A stretch of 64,000 nt of DNA, taken from contig JANQQU010000062.1 of assembly GCA_028284905.1 (NCBI GenBank), forward strand, positions 62,001-126,000, written 5' to 3'. The notes under the pieces are model-generated. The model worked only from the letters and a program-made list of their open reading frames with translations. It had not been told where the DNA came from and searched no databases. Source of the stretch: Calditrichia bacterium (GTDB lineage: Bacteria > Calditrichota > Calditrichia > RBG-13-44-9 > J075). The first letter of the stretch is position 1. Every line of letters starts with the position of its first letter. Positions 45,387 to 54,166 of the stretch are shown here, one piece after another. The position numbers and the translations under genes are program-made.

Positions 45387-46919
45387 TCAGGCGCCTCCCA
45401 GTAGCGGGGCAAAAGTATCGGGGTTAAACCCTTTGGTATTGTCCAGCAAGCGCACATTCAGAAATGGCGCAACAAAGGAGATGTCCGGTTTTTCCGGAGG
45501 CGCCAGGTAGATAGCACATTCTTCCAGTTCCAGATTCTTACTCACGACCGTCTTGATGATGTGCTCCAGGCGTTTGCTTACCCAATCTTTGCTCACCTGC
45601 CCGAAGAAGATGATCGGTATGCCCGCCTTCTCAAGCGTTTTCGACAAAGTCTTTTCGAAGATAGACATGGTGTTTTCCGGATTGTCATCCTGGTAAACCA
45701 CAAATGGCGTAATCTGCTTCTCCATCAAAAACTGGTTCAGCTCCAGGGTGTGCAGCTGATCCTTAACATGGGTATCCAGCAACACCGCTTGAATTTTACC
45801 ATTACCATCCGCTTCCGTTGGCGGTTGCTGTAACATATCGATTTGTTCGATAATATTTCGGGAAAGCGCCGTTGGGGAACTGCGTACGAAGGAGTAATTG
45901 CCTTCAGCTTCCGACTGATCTTCCAATCGGGCAAGGAAATCACGATGTTGTTCGTTGTCGACGGAAGGAATATCCAGGCCTTTGGGAATCCAGATATATT
46001 GATTCTGGCAATTCTTTAAGCTGAATTCGACTTGCAGCTGCTGATGGGTTTGCCCATTTTTACCGCCCATTACCGGCATTCCCGGTAGCTGATCCAGTAA
46101 ATGAACCGCCAGAAAAGAATCTTTTAGATCTCTTTTCAGCTTATCTTCATATTTATCGCTGCCCGGCAAGATCGGGCCGGAGATCTCATAGCCTTTTTCT
46201 TTAAGCTCTGTTACCAGTCTTTGCTGATCATTCCAGAGTGTATCGGCGACAATCCCCATGTAAAGCTTAACGCCAGCGCCTTTTTGGTCAGGTGCGGCTG
46301 TGTCGGTGGGGAGCACCTCTTCAGCTGTTTCCGCTGCATCGCCTGAAGCCTTCTCTTTATAACCAGTCAGAATGCCATGTATGAATTTCACCAGATCTTT
46401 CATCTGATCATTAAACAGATCGCTGCCCGGTTCCGTCGGTTCGCCAAATTCATCACTGCCTTTTTCCGCGTCGTGAAAGGGGTATCCGCTGGTACGGCCG
46501 AGTTTGTCGTTCCATTCGCGATGGGAAATTTTATTAAGCAGACAGTTAATGATGCGGTAGCGGCTGTCAATGGTAAGTCCCTGCGGTTCCTTGCCGGCTT
46601 TGTCGTAGAACCAATCAATTTCATCCTGACAATAGCGGGAGTTCATGTGGCCGACAGAGTTGAGACAAATAAAAATGGCAGAGTCGTTGATCGCGTTTTG
46701 AATCTTCTCATCAAAAAGTTCGCCGCGCTCCATGTCTTCATCATCCCGCCAGATATCGACGAGATTCGCGCGCCCGAATCGTTTCGCCAGTCGCACTTCC
46801 AAATGTTCATGAAAACGGGTGACCCAGCCCTTCTCCTGAGAAGCCGTCAGGTTGTCGACATGAGCATAACTGATAAAGATGTCATGCTTGAAGCCAGGTA
46901 CAAACGCTTTTCCGCTCAT
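45387..46919 (-). CDS. TIR-domain protein with further TIR-like lobes
   Basis: A 510-aa cytoplasmic protein with three lobes. Lobe 1 (~10-190) is a TIR domain: KHDIFISYAHVDN, IWRDDEDMERGELFDEKI, and SRYCQDEIDWF, where Glu100 is placed like the catalytic glutamate of NAD-cleaving TIRs. Lobe 2 (~216-345; VKLYMGIVADTLWNDQQRLVTEL, FLAVHLLD, YIWIP) matches the divergent TIR/DUF4062-like domain often fused to nSTAND1 proteins. Lobe 3 (~375-500; IQAVLLDTHVKDQ, PFVVYQDDN, GIPIIFFGQVS) looks like a third alpha/beta fold of the same kind. I chose ATG 46919 because the upstream 39 residues of the open frame lack domain character; the RBS there is weak. The downstream STAND gene is translationally coupled. 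NADase or adaptor activity is inferred. Confidence 0.85.
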   Translation of the reverse strand: MSGKAFVPGFKHDIFISYAHVDNLTASQEKGWVTRFHEHLEVRLAKRFGRANLVDIWRDDEDMERGELFDEKIQNAINDSAIFICLNSVGHMNSRYCQDEIDWFYDKAGKEPQGLTIDSRYRIINCLLNKISHREWNDKLGRTSGYPFHDAEKGSDEFGEPTEPGSDLFNDQMKDLVKFIHGILTGYKEKASGDAAETAEEVLPTDTAAPDQKGAGVKLYMGIVADTLWNDQQRLVTELKEKGYEISGPILPGSDKYEDKLKRDLKDSFLAVHLLDQLPGMPVMGGKNGQTHQQLQVEFSLKNCQNQYIWIPKGLDIPSVDNEQHRDFLARLEDQSEAEGNYSFVRSSPTALSRNIIEQIDMLQQPPTEADGNGKIQAVLLDTHVKDQLHTLELNQFLMEKQITPFVVYQDDNPENTMSIFEKTLSKTLEKAGIPIIFFGQVSKDWVSKRLEHIIKTVVSKNLELEECAIYLAPPEKPDISFVAPFLNVRLLDNTKGFNPDTFAPLLGGA

Positions 46920-47095
46920 TACCACTCGGGTGTTATCAAATTCGGTTAGGATTAGACTGGCATAAAAATAGAGAGAATTAAATAAATTACCAATCTTTCG
47001 GAATTTAGCTAATGGAGAATGAAAAAACAACAGCATTCAACCGATCATTTAAATAAAGGAATAAGCAAATTTACATTGATTTGCATCACAGAAAT

Positions 47096-47123
47096 TTGAT
47101 TGTTAAAATGATTGTAGTATATT
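47096..47123 (+). promoter_or_regulatory. Candidate sigma-70 promoter of the patatin operon
   Basis: TTGATT at 47096-47101 and TATATT at 47118-47123 with a 16-bp spacer, about 60 bp before the patatin start. It lies in the 263-bp region shared with the divergent TIR gene, so both arms could be controlled together. Confidence 0.4.
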
Positions 47124-47182
47124 GGCTGCGAAAAAAAAATCGCACAAGAAAATCATCTTCATGAAATGGCTTGAGAGGTATA

Positions 47183-48358
47183 ATGGCGTATACTGTTAAA
47201 AGCCTGGAAGCACACCTGGACGCGACACAATCCCCGAAAAGAATTCTCACTCTTGATGGGGGAGGGGTGCGCGGTATGTTGACTTTATCCTACCTGAAAA
47301 AAATTGAGGACATTTTACGGGAACGTCATGGCGGCGATGAGAATTTTCGTCTCAGTGATTATTTCGATTTAATCGCCGGTACTTCCACCGGGGCAATTAT
47401 TGCCAGTACCTTGGCAATGGGTAATTCCGTCTCATTTATTCAGGAGAAATATCGGGAATTGGCATCAAATGTTTTCAAATCGCACTGGAGTCGACTGGGC
47501 ATCTTTCGCGCCCGCTACGATTCAAAGGCATTGGAAGCCGCCCTGAAAGACCTCTCTGTTCTTGGGCCAGATACAACCATGGGAAGCCCGGCTTTAAAAA
47601 CCGGTTTGTTAATTATCGTGAAGCGGATGGACACCAATAGCACCTGGACGCTGAACAACAACCCGAAAGGAAAGTATTTTAATCGTCGGCCCGGTGGCAC
47701 ATCGATCCCCAATGCAGATTTCCCCCTTTGGCGGGTGGTTCGCTCCAGCACTGCTGCGCCATTCTACTTCAAACCGGAATCATTCACGGTTGCAACTTCG
47801 AAAGAATTTAAGCCGGTTGCCGGCGACTTTGTTGATGGTGGCGTCAGCACTGCCAACAATCCGGCATTAAAAGCCTTTCAGCTTGTCACTATGAAAGGAT
47901 ATAATTTGAATTGGCCGACCGGCGCTAAAAAGATGCTGCTCGTTTCTGTCGGCACTGGCCATCGCTCAAAAGGTGAACGCATCTCCGGTTTTTATATGAA
48001 AAACACGCTAAAGGCGCTGATTTCCATTATGGCAGACTGCAATGAACTGGTGGAAACGCAAATGCAGTGGTATGCACAATCCGACACATATAATAGAATA
48101 GATCGGGAAATGGGCACGCTGGAAAATGATTTTATCGCCGGAAAACCTTTGCTAACTTACCAGCGCTATAATACGTTCCTGGAAGAAAAGTGGTTTAAAG
48201 AAGCGCTGGACTGCAACGATTATTCCGATGAAACATTGGCAGACCTTACGGATATGGCCAATCCGAAAAACCTGGAAATGCTTGCCAGGGTTGGCGAAAT
48301 TGCCGGTGAAAAGCAGATTGCATCAGCACATTTCCCGAAAGTGTTTGATTTAAAATAA
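47183..48358 (+). CDS. Patatin-like phospholipase
   Basis: A 391-aa acyl hydrolase that removes fatty acids from membrane lipids. All family elements are seen: the oxyanion loop DGGGVRG at 25-31, the nucleophile elbow GTSTG at 66-70 (Ser68), and the catalytic Asp218 in FVDGGVSTANNPA. There is no signal peptide, so it acts from the cytoplasm. Cytosolic patatins are known effectors of anti-phage systems (for example with CBASS cyclases) and are common in STAND-linked conflict loci. ATG 47183 follows GAGAGG; a TTG at 47171 is less likely. It is divergent from the TIR gene and first of four plus-strand genes. Confidence 0.93.
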   Translation: MAYTVKSLEAHLDATQSPKRILTLDGGGVRGMLTLSYLKKIEDILRERHGGDENFRLSDYFDLIAGTSTGAIIASTLAMGNSVSFIQEKYRELASNVFKSHWSRLGIFRARYDSKALEAALKDLSVLGPDTTMGSPALKTGLLIIVKRMDTNSTWTLNNNPKGKYFNRRPGGTSIPNADFPLWRVVRSSTAAPFYFKPESFTVATSKEFKPVAGDFVDGGVSTANNPALKAFQLVTMKGYNLNWPTGAKKMLLVSVGTGHRSKGERISGFYMKNTLKALISIMADCNELVETQMQWYAQSDTYNRIDREMGTLENDFIAGKPLLTYQRYNTFLEEKWFKEALDCNDYSDETLADLTDMANPKNLEMLARVGEIAGEKQIASAHFPKVFDLK

Positions 48359-48410
48359 GCCGGGCAGTAAGAGGTTTTAAAGGATTACGTCTAAAAACAG
48401 GAATATAGTT

Positions 48411-49364
48411 ATGGCATCCGAACAACAACCTTCGCAAGCAAAACATAATCCCGCATTAGCATTCACCTGGGGGAAATACCGGGAGTTTTCCGCAACCGCC
48501 CGCAAACGCAAGGACGAAATTACCAGCTGGCGATTTCGCGTTTTAATGCTCGGCGTTGGCGGTGCGATTTCCGGCGTTTTTAGCCAGACCCTCCTGGATA
48601 TTTTTCCCGATGATCCATCAATGGGAATGCCTTCGAAAGTCTTAGGAATTATTAGTGCCCTGGCGTTGGCACTCGCTACTTATTTCGGAAAGGAACTGGT
48701 TAATCCGGATAAGGAAAAGGAACAGATCCGGGCACGTTCCATTGCCGAATCGCTGAAATCGGAATGCTATCAGTTTGTCTCCGGTGCCGTACCATACAAT
48801 GGGGACGATCGCGACGAACAGTTGCTGGAAAAGACCGAGGGGCTTTTGGAGCAAACCGCAGACCTGCGCAGTGAGAATCTTTCCGAAGCGGATCGTTTGA
48901 AAAGAATCCTTAACGACAACATGGATATTGATACCTATATTAAAGAACGGGTAGAGGACCAAATCAGTTATTACTTCAGCAAATCAGATGAATATGTAAA
49001 AAAGATGGACGGCATTCGAAATTTTAGTTTGTTTCTGGGCATTATCGCCGTTGTCGCTGGTGCACTAAGCGTCGTTATTCCGTTCAATACCGCTGCCTGG
49101 GTTGCGGTTATCAGTACGATTACTTCATCGATTGCAGCCTATGCTTACGCCAATCGTTATCAGTACTTGCTGGTCAGCTACCAGTCCGCCGGCAAACGGC
49201 TGGAAGCACTCAAGTACCGCTGGGAGATTCTTACCAGTAAAAATCCAACAGTGGAAAACATTAATGAGTTCATTCAGAAGTGTGAACGAACATTGTCGCT
49301 GGAAAACAGTGCCTGGATGTCTGAACTATCTTCGCAGATGCCGATCGATGATTACAGCGACTGA
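48411..49364 (+). CDS. Four-TM DUF4231/SLATT-like membrane protein
   Basis: A 317-aa protein with two membrane hairpins: helices at about 43-63 and 76-93, a ~105-residue cytosolic helical region, and helices at about 204-224 and 227-247. The second hairpin, ending SSIAAYAYANRYQYLLVSYQSAGKRLEALKYRW, matches DUF4231, a relative of the SLATT families. SLATT proteins are predicted pore-forming effectors next to nucleotide- or STAND-dependent defence genes. It follows the patatin gene by 52 bp with the same direction. Pore formation is inferred from the family, not shown here. Confidence 0.82.
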   Translation: MASEQQPSQAKHNPALAFTWGKYREFSATARKRKDEITSWRFRVLMLGVGGAISGVFSQTLLDIFPDDPSMGMPSKVLGIISALALALATYFGKELVNPDKEKEQIRARSIAESLKSECYQFVSGAVPYNGDDRDEQLLEKTEGLLEQTADLRSENLSEADRLKRILNDNMDIDTYIKERVEDQISYYFSKSDEYVKKMDGIRNFSLFLGIIAVVAGALSVVIPFNTAAWVAVISTITSSIAAYAYANRYQYLLVSYQSAGKRLEALKYRWEILTSKNPTVENINEFIQKCERTLSLENSAWMSELSSQMPIDDYSD

Positions 49365-49455
49365 CCCAGATCACAACCCGATAATTTAGATTGATTCATA
49401 TTAAAACGCTTTATATCTTGCCAAACCTTTACTACACATCAATCTGGAGGCAACT

Positions 49456-50511
49456 ATGAAATACTCTTTACGGACTTTGCTTGTCCTACTCTTTACCACT
49501 CTGCTGCTTAACGGGCAGGATCAGGCTGTATTAATTCCTACACCGGTTACTGAATCGCCACTTAAATACGAAGACTCTTCTGACCTCTTCGGGAAATCCT
49601 ATCGCTGGTTCCTGGAAGGCAATGTTGTAGAAGGCACCAATTTATTAAGAGAAGTAATCAGTAATGCAGGGTATCAATTAGATCCCAATAAATACTATGT
49701 TGTTGTTGCTAATTTTACGGATAATTTCAGTCCGATTGGAATGCTGCATGGCGAGGATGATTTCCTGAATACAAGATTATACGGACTCGGCGCTGACGAT
49801 CTCTATTTTATTATGGTAACCCGCCGGGAAAGTCCGCAGACGTATGTATCTACATTTGCGACTGCAAAGGCCTCTCCTTCGATGGAGAATTTATTACCAT
49901 TCCTCAGTTTATTTATCCCGATTATTCCACCGACATCGATTGCATCCGCAAACAATGACACCTGGGTTGATGTTCGGAAATTCACCATTCCGGAGCCTTT
50001 CCGAAAAAACAGCGACCTGTCTTTCCTCGTCAAGAAGGATTTGGGCGATGATCACGTGCTTGCCCAGGCAGTGTTTGACAACACTTCCCGCGAACGCTGG
50101 ACCTATGGTATTGCCACGGCAATTACCAGTGCAAACGATGTCAACCTAATTATCGGTAGCGATGGGAGCATTATTGTTGAGCCAAAACCGGATCTCGATC
50201 TTGCCAATTTCGCGATTGTAAACTACCACTTTTCTGCCATCGATACCAAGTCCAAGCGTTTTCAGGATTCTTTTCATCTGCTGGCTGGTATTCGTTTGAC
50301 TGACTTCATTGAGCCGGTCGCTGGCATCGGTGCAGGATTCGACCTTGGCGCGATTAACCTCGGCCTGTTCGCCGGCTACAGCGTTGAAGTTGCCAATGAA
50401 CTGGAAGATGGTTTTGCTGTTGGTGATGTTCTTACAGATCCGGAAGTAGATCCATTCAAAACGACATTGCGCGGTAAACTGCGTTTTGGTTTGCATGTCA
50501 GCTTTCCGTAA
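49456..50511 (+). CDS. Exported protein of unknown function in the effector operon
   Basis: A 351-aa protein I do not recognise. A signal peptide (SLRTLLVLLFTTLLLNGQ) is followed by a segment with FLEGNVVEGTNLLREVIS (TPR-like) and an alpha/beta region (KYYVVVANFTDNF, DDLYFIMVTRR). Alternating strands such as DLANFAIVNYHFSAID, FHLLAGIRLTDFIEPVAG and LRGKLRFGLHVSFP suggest that the C-terminal third is a beta-barrel-like or membrane-associated beta structure ending at the outer membrane. GGAGG lies 7 nt before the ATG. It sits between two cytosolic/inner-membrane effector-type genes (gaps 91 and 63 bp), so it may not share their role. Confidence 0.65.
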   Translation: MKYSLRTLLVLLFTTLLLNGQDQAVLIPTPVTESPLKYEDSSDLFGKSYRWFLEGNVVEGTNLLREVISNAGYQLDPNKYYVVVANFTDNFSPIGMLHGEDDFLNTRLYGLGADDLYFIMVTRRESPQTYVSTFATAKASPSMENLLPFLSLFIPIIPPTSIASANNDTWVDVRKFTIPEPFRKNSDLSFLVKKDLGDDHVLAQAVFDNTSRERWTYGIATAITSANDVNLIIGSDGSIIVEPKPDLDLANFAIVNYHFSAIDTKSKRFQDSFHLLAGIRLTDFIEPVAGIGAGFDLGAINLGLFAGYSVEVANELEDGFAVGDVLTDPEVDPFKTTLRGKLRFGLHVSFP

Positions 50512-50574
50512 TGGAGCGCAAAACCAACGGTTTTTCATCATATAATTGATAACATTTATCAATAAGGAGAATAC

Positions 50575-51582
50575 ATGGCTACACAGCTTAAGGATGTCAG
50601 GAAGTTACTTGCTGAAGCGAAAAAGGAGTTGTTGGGTAAATCGAATGTCAACGCGGTTGGTGTTGGTTATAAAACAACGGCAGGCAAAAAGACCGACGAC
50701 CTTTGTATCGTATGTTCCGTAGAAGTGAAGAAAAGTAAGGAATCCCTGCCGGGCAGAGATTTGATTCCGAAAACTATCCAGGGCGTACCAACGGATGTTA
50801 ACCCGATTGGTGTGCTTCGTGCGCTGGAAGATCCGACCGGCAGATTTCGCCCTGCACCGGGCGGGGTAAGCTGCGGGCACTTCAACATAACCGCTGGCAC
50901 ATTAGGCTGTTGGGTAAAGAAGAATGACAAACTTTACATTCTCTCCAATAATCATGTTATCGCCAATAGCAACAATGCGAACATTGGCGACAACATTCTG
51001 CAGCCGGGCCCCTATGATGGCGGCAATAATCCCGCGGATAAAATTGCTGTGCTTAGCGAGTATGTGCCGATCCAGTTTGAAGGTGTCGGCGGCGCAGATC
51101 CTTGTGGTGTTGCCGGTGCAGTTGCCAGTGTTTTAAACTGGCTGGCTGGTCTTTTCGGCAGCAGCACCCGTCTACATGCCCGCAGAGATATTGAAGCGGA
51201 AAACCTGGTTGATGCCGCCATTGCCGAGCCGGTTGACCCCAATGACATTTTGAACGAAATCCTTGAAATTGGTGCGATTAATGGCATCACGGAAGGGGAG
51301 TTGGGCATGTCGCTGCAAAAAAGCGGTCGTACTACCGGTTTTACGACGGGCAGCATTCAGCAGATCGACGTCACTGCTCAGGTAAACTATGGCTCCAATC
51401 AAATCGCAACATTTGTTGATCAGTTGATGGCTGGCGCAATGAGCCAGGGTGGCGATAGCGGCTCTGCCGTTTTGAACGATCAAAGTCAAATGGTCGGTTT
51501 GCTCTTTGCTGGCAGTCCTACCTCAACGATTATCAACCGCGTACAAAATGTATTCTCAACATTGCAAATCACCCTCCCGTAA
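50575..51582 (+). CDS. Cytosolic trypsin-like serine protease (S1, NAL1-like)
   Basis: A 335-aa protease without signal peptide. The catalytic triad is visible: His127 in LSNNHVIANSN, Asp213 in ENLVDAAIAEP, Ser295 in GGDSGSAVL. The N-terminal ~85 residues (NVNAVGVGYKTTAGKKTDDL) form the small domain typical of bacterial NAL1-like proteases. A hydrophobic insert (VAGAVASVLNWLAGLFG, about 179-195) lies between His and Asp and could touch the membrane. Trypsin-like domains are common effectors in STAND/EAD conflict systems. AAGGAG precedes the ATG. It is the last gene before the terminator at 51602-51640. Confidence 0.88.
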   Translation: MATQLKDVRKLLAEAKKELLGKSNVNAVGVGYKTTAGKKTDDLCIVCSVEVKKSKESLPGRDLIPKTIQGVPTDVNPIGVLRALEDPTGRFRPAPGGVSCGHFNITAGTLGCWVKKNDKLYILSNNHVIANSNNANIGDNILQPGPYDGGNNPADKIAVLSEYVPIQFEGVGGADPCGVAGAVASVLNWLAGLFGSSTRLHARRDIEAENLVDAAIAEPVDPNDILNEILEIGAINGITEGELGMSLQKSGRTTGFTTGSIQQIDVTAQVNYGSNQIATFVDQLMAGAMSQGGDSGSAVLNDQSQMVGLLFAGSPTSTIINRVQNVFSTLQITLP

Positions 51583-51601
51583 TATCGGAGACTTCATCTT
51601 T

Positions 51602-51640
51602 AAAAGGTCCGTATTCGAACCCAGAATACGGACCTTTTTT
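51602..51640 (+). terminator. Rho-independent terminator of the patatin-DUF4231-protease operon
   Basis: Perfect 15-bp stem AAAAGGTCCGTATTC / GAATACGGACCTTTT with a 7-nt loop, then further T, 19 bp after the protease stop. It is the only strong terminator on this strand between 47183 and 51640, supporting a single four-gene transcript. Confidence 0.92.
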
Positions 51641-51957
51641 GCTTTTCAATGTTTGGCGAGGATACTGTATCTTTTGCAGTTTATCCAATGGAGCACTTTA
51701 GCAAAAATTTATGTGCAGAATTTTTCATTGAATGTAATCATCTGGCGAAGTATATTGAATACCTGAACAATTTTCAATGCGCGTCGTAGAAGATTTTGTA
51801 GAGACTGCGATTTTGACAATAATTTTTTCCCTTGATAATAAAACAGCCTGTATTGATATTCATCCGCATTTATTAATCAATTCTTAATTTTGTTGTTAAT
51901 GCTTTAAATTTTTCCGGTTTAATATTGGAAATAGCCAACATAAAAGAAGGCCTGACA
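51641..51957. other. Intergenic region without a recognisable gene
   Basis: An AT-rich spacer of about 320 bp between the protease terminator and the next secreted-protein gene. No RNA gene or repeat is evident; it should contain the promoter of the downstream gene. Confidence 0.5.
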
Positions 51958-54099
51958 ATGTCTAATCGCTTTTTGTTTTTCTTTCTTCTTTGTCTTTCCT
52001 TTTCACTACTAGCTCAAGCCAAACGTTCTGCACCATTAAACAAATCACTTGTTGATGACAGCGACAATTTTACGACTGTTGGGAATATCGGTATTACAGT
52101 CACGAATTATGGTGTTATCGGTGATGGTTTCGTAGAGCAAGCCCCGATTGATCAACCATCGACGGAATTTCCAAAAGGATCCGGAATTGAACATATATTT
52201 GACGGTGGCCTTTGGGTTGGCGCCGAAACCCCACGGGGAATCCGGGTAACTACGGGTGCTTTCAATTCATCACGCATTGGTAGTGCCGGCTCCAACAACT
52301 TTGAATTTACCAACACAGACCGCCTTACAGATCTCGTTCTGGAAAGATCTTCATTCGCAGACAACCGTTTCTATTCCCCGGAAGCGATCAGTCATCAGGA
52401 TTTTGTTGTAGAATTTTCAGACACTAATATTTTTGTTCCTGGTTCTCCAATCCCCATCCCCAATCACTCGCCCCTGGGAATTGCCGTTCATTTGGAAACA
52501 TATGCCTGGAATTTTCCCTTTGCGGATGCTTTTGTCATATTCAATTACAGCATTACGAATGTCGGATATAATCAAAATAGCGACACCCTAAAAAACGTAT
52601 ATGTCGGACTGTGGGCAGATATGGTTGTTCGCAACACCAATCTTCTCCCGCCGAGAGTGGGTGGCCCTTTTTACGCAGATGTTGGTGTTGGGTTTGTTGA
52701 TCATCCCGATACCGGCCAATTGGTTTATGCCTACGAGCCCGATGATGGTGGCAATTACACCAGCACAAACAGCTATGTTTCCCTCAATTTTCTTGGTGCG
52801 GAAGCACAGCCCGGCGATTTAAACTATCAACCGGAAATTACCTACAACTGGTGGCTGTTTAGTGGAGGAAATGCTGACTGGGAACAAGCCCCAATTGATG
52901 AGGCCAGTCGTTACCAGCGGATGCAGGAGGCTATCAGCCCGACCGATTTCATAGATTTACGCAACAGTCTTCCTGGTAATCATATGAGTCTTATCTCTAC
53001 CGGGCCATTCGAACGAATCGATCCCGGGCAGACCGTCAATGTCGTATTCGCGATTGTCTGCGCACCTAAGGCGGGGAATCGCCCCTCACGCCTTGACGAT
53101 GGCCTTTCCCGGCAGAAACTCTATGAGAATGTATCCTGGGCGCAGCGTGCCTATTATGGCGAAGACAGCAACCGCAATGGTGTGCTGGATTTTCTCGGCA
53201 CGGATTCCACAGAGGATGTTATTCCCAATGGCGTCTTGGATCGTTACATCCTGCCAACTCCTCCCGCAGCGCCGAGATTTAAAGCGATTCCGGGAGACCG
53301 GAAAGTAACCTTGATGTGGGATCAAACTGCGGAAGAATCGATCGACCTGATTTCCAAGCAAAAAGATTTTGAAGGATACCGGATTTACCGTTCATTTGTG
53401 GGTGGAGATTTAAGCGAGCGGGGCATCTTTGAAGACATGCAACTGGTTCGCGAATTTGATGCAATTGACGATCTCTTCTACGATACCGGCCTCGAGGAGA
53501 TCACTATGCCTTCCCCGGTACGGGAAATTACCACCGATCCAGTCACCGGCCTGAAAGACACCATCGACTATACCTACAAACTTGAAATCAACAATTTACA
53601 TAATGGCTGGCAATATGCCTTTTCCGTCTCTGCGTTTGATAGCGGCGATGTTGAACTGAATCTGATAAGCCTGGAAAGCAGTCGCTTGCAGAATGTTGCC
53701 GTTGTTAGTCCCGGCACACCGGCGAGAAGCGCACAATCCGATCTCAAGATTGGCGTCTATCCCAATCCTTACCGGGTTGGTGCACTTTGGGATGGCGGCT
53801 TTGAGCGGCAAAGGAAATTGCATTTTTACAATTTACCCGCCAAGTGTGAAGTGAGAATCTATACGCTTGCCGGCGATCTTGTGGATAGTTTTATCCACGA
53901 AGGCGAAACCTACCAGGGAGAAGGGATCGAATGGTTCCAGAAGTTTTCTGAAGGGAACACCGTCTTCCCCGGTGGCGAACATGCCTGGGATTTAGTAACC
54001 AGTCAGGATCAGGCCATCGCCAGTGGTCTTTATCTCTTTACTGTAAAGGATCTGGAAACCAGTGAAGTTCACAAAGGGAAATTTGTTATCATTAAATAA
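51958..54099 (+). CDS. Large secreted surface protein with C-terminal FlgD/T9SS-like domain
   Basis: A 713-aa exported protein. Signal peptide FLFFFLLCLSFSLLAQA. The N-terminal half has GNIGITVTNYGVIGDG and GGLWVGAET, a pattern of FCB surface proteins of unknown role. A fibronectin-III-like module follows (PAAPRFKAIPGDRKVTLMWD, then DFEGYRIYRS). The C-terminal domain, KIGVYPNPYRVGALWDGG ... GLYLFTVKDLETSEVHKGKFVIIK, resembles FlgD-Ig/sorting domains. ATG 51958 has GAAGG 7 nt upstream; an in-frame ATG at 51925 adds 11 polar residues before the signal peptide and is rejected. The next secreted protein follows after 67 bp. Confidence 0.82.
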   Translation: MSNRFLFFFLLCLSFSLLAQAKRSAPLNKSLVDDSDNFTTVGNIGITVTNYGVIGDGFVEQAPIDQPSTEFPKGSGIEHIFDGGLWVGAETPRGIRVTTGAFNSSRIGSAGSNNFEFTNTDRLTDLVLERSSFADNRFYSPEAISHQDFVVEFSDTNIFVPGSPIPIPNHSPLGIAVHLETYAWNFPFADAFVIFNYSITNVGYNQNSDTLKNVYVGLWADMVVRNTNLLPPRVGGPFYADVGVGFVDHPDTGQLVYAYEPDDGGNYTSTNSYVSLNFLGAEAQPGDLNYQPEITYNWWLFSGGNADWEQAPIDEASRYQRMQEAISPTDFIDLRNSLPGNHMSLISTGPFERIDPGQTVNVVFAIVCAPKAGNRPSRLDDGLSRQKLYENVSWAQRAYYGEDSNRNGVLDFLGTDSTEDVIPNGVLDRYILPTPPAAPRFKAIPGDRKVTLMWDQTAEESIDLISKQKDFEGYRIYRSFVGGDLSERGIFEDMQLVREFDAIDDLFYDTGLEEITMPSPVREITTDPVTGLKDTIDYTYKLEINNLHNGWQYAFSVSAFDSGDVELNLISLESSRLQNVAVVSPGTPARSAQSDLKIGVYPNPYRVGALWDGGFERQRKLHFYNLPAKCEVRIYTLAGDLVDSFIHEGETYQGEGIEWFQKFSEGNTVFPGGEHAWDLVTSQDQAIASGLYLFTVKDLETSEVHKGKFVIIK

Positions 54100-54166
54100 C
54101 ATATAGCGATGATTGTTTTTGCATCAACAAATAATTCACCCAATACTTTTTAACCAAGGAGCAATT

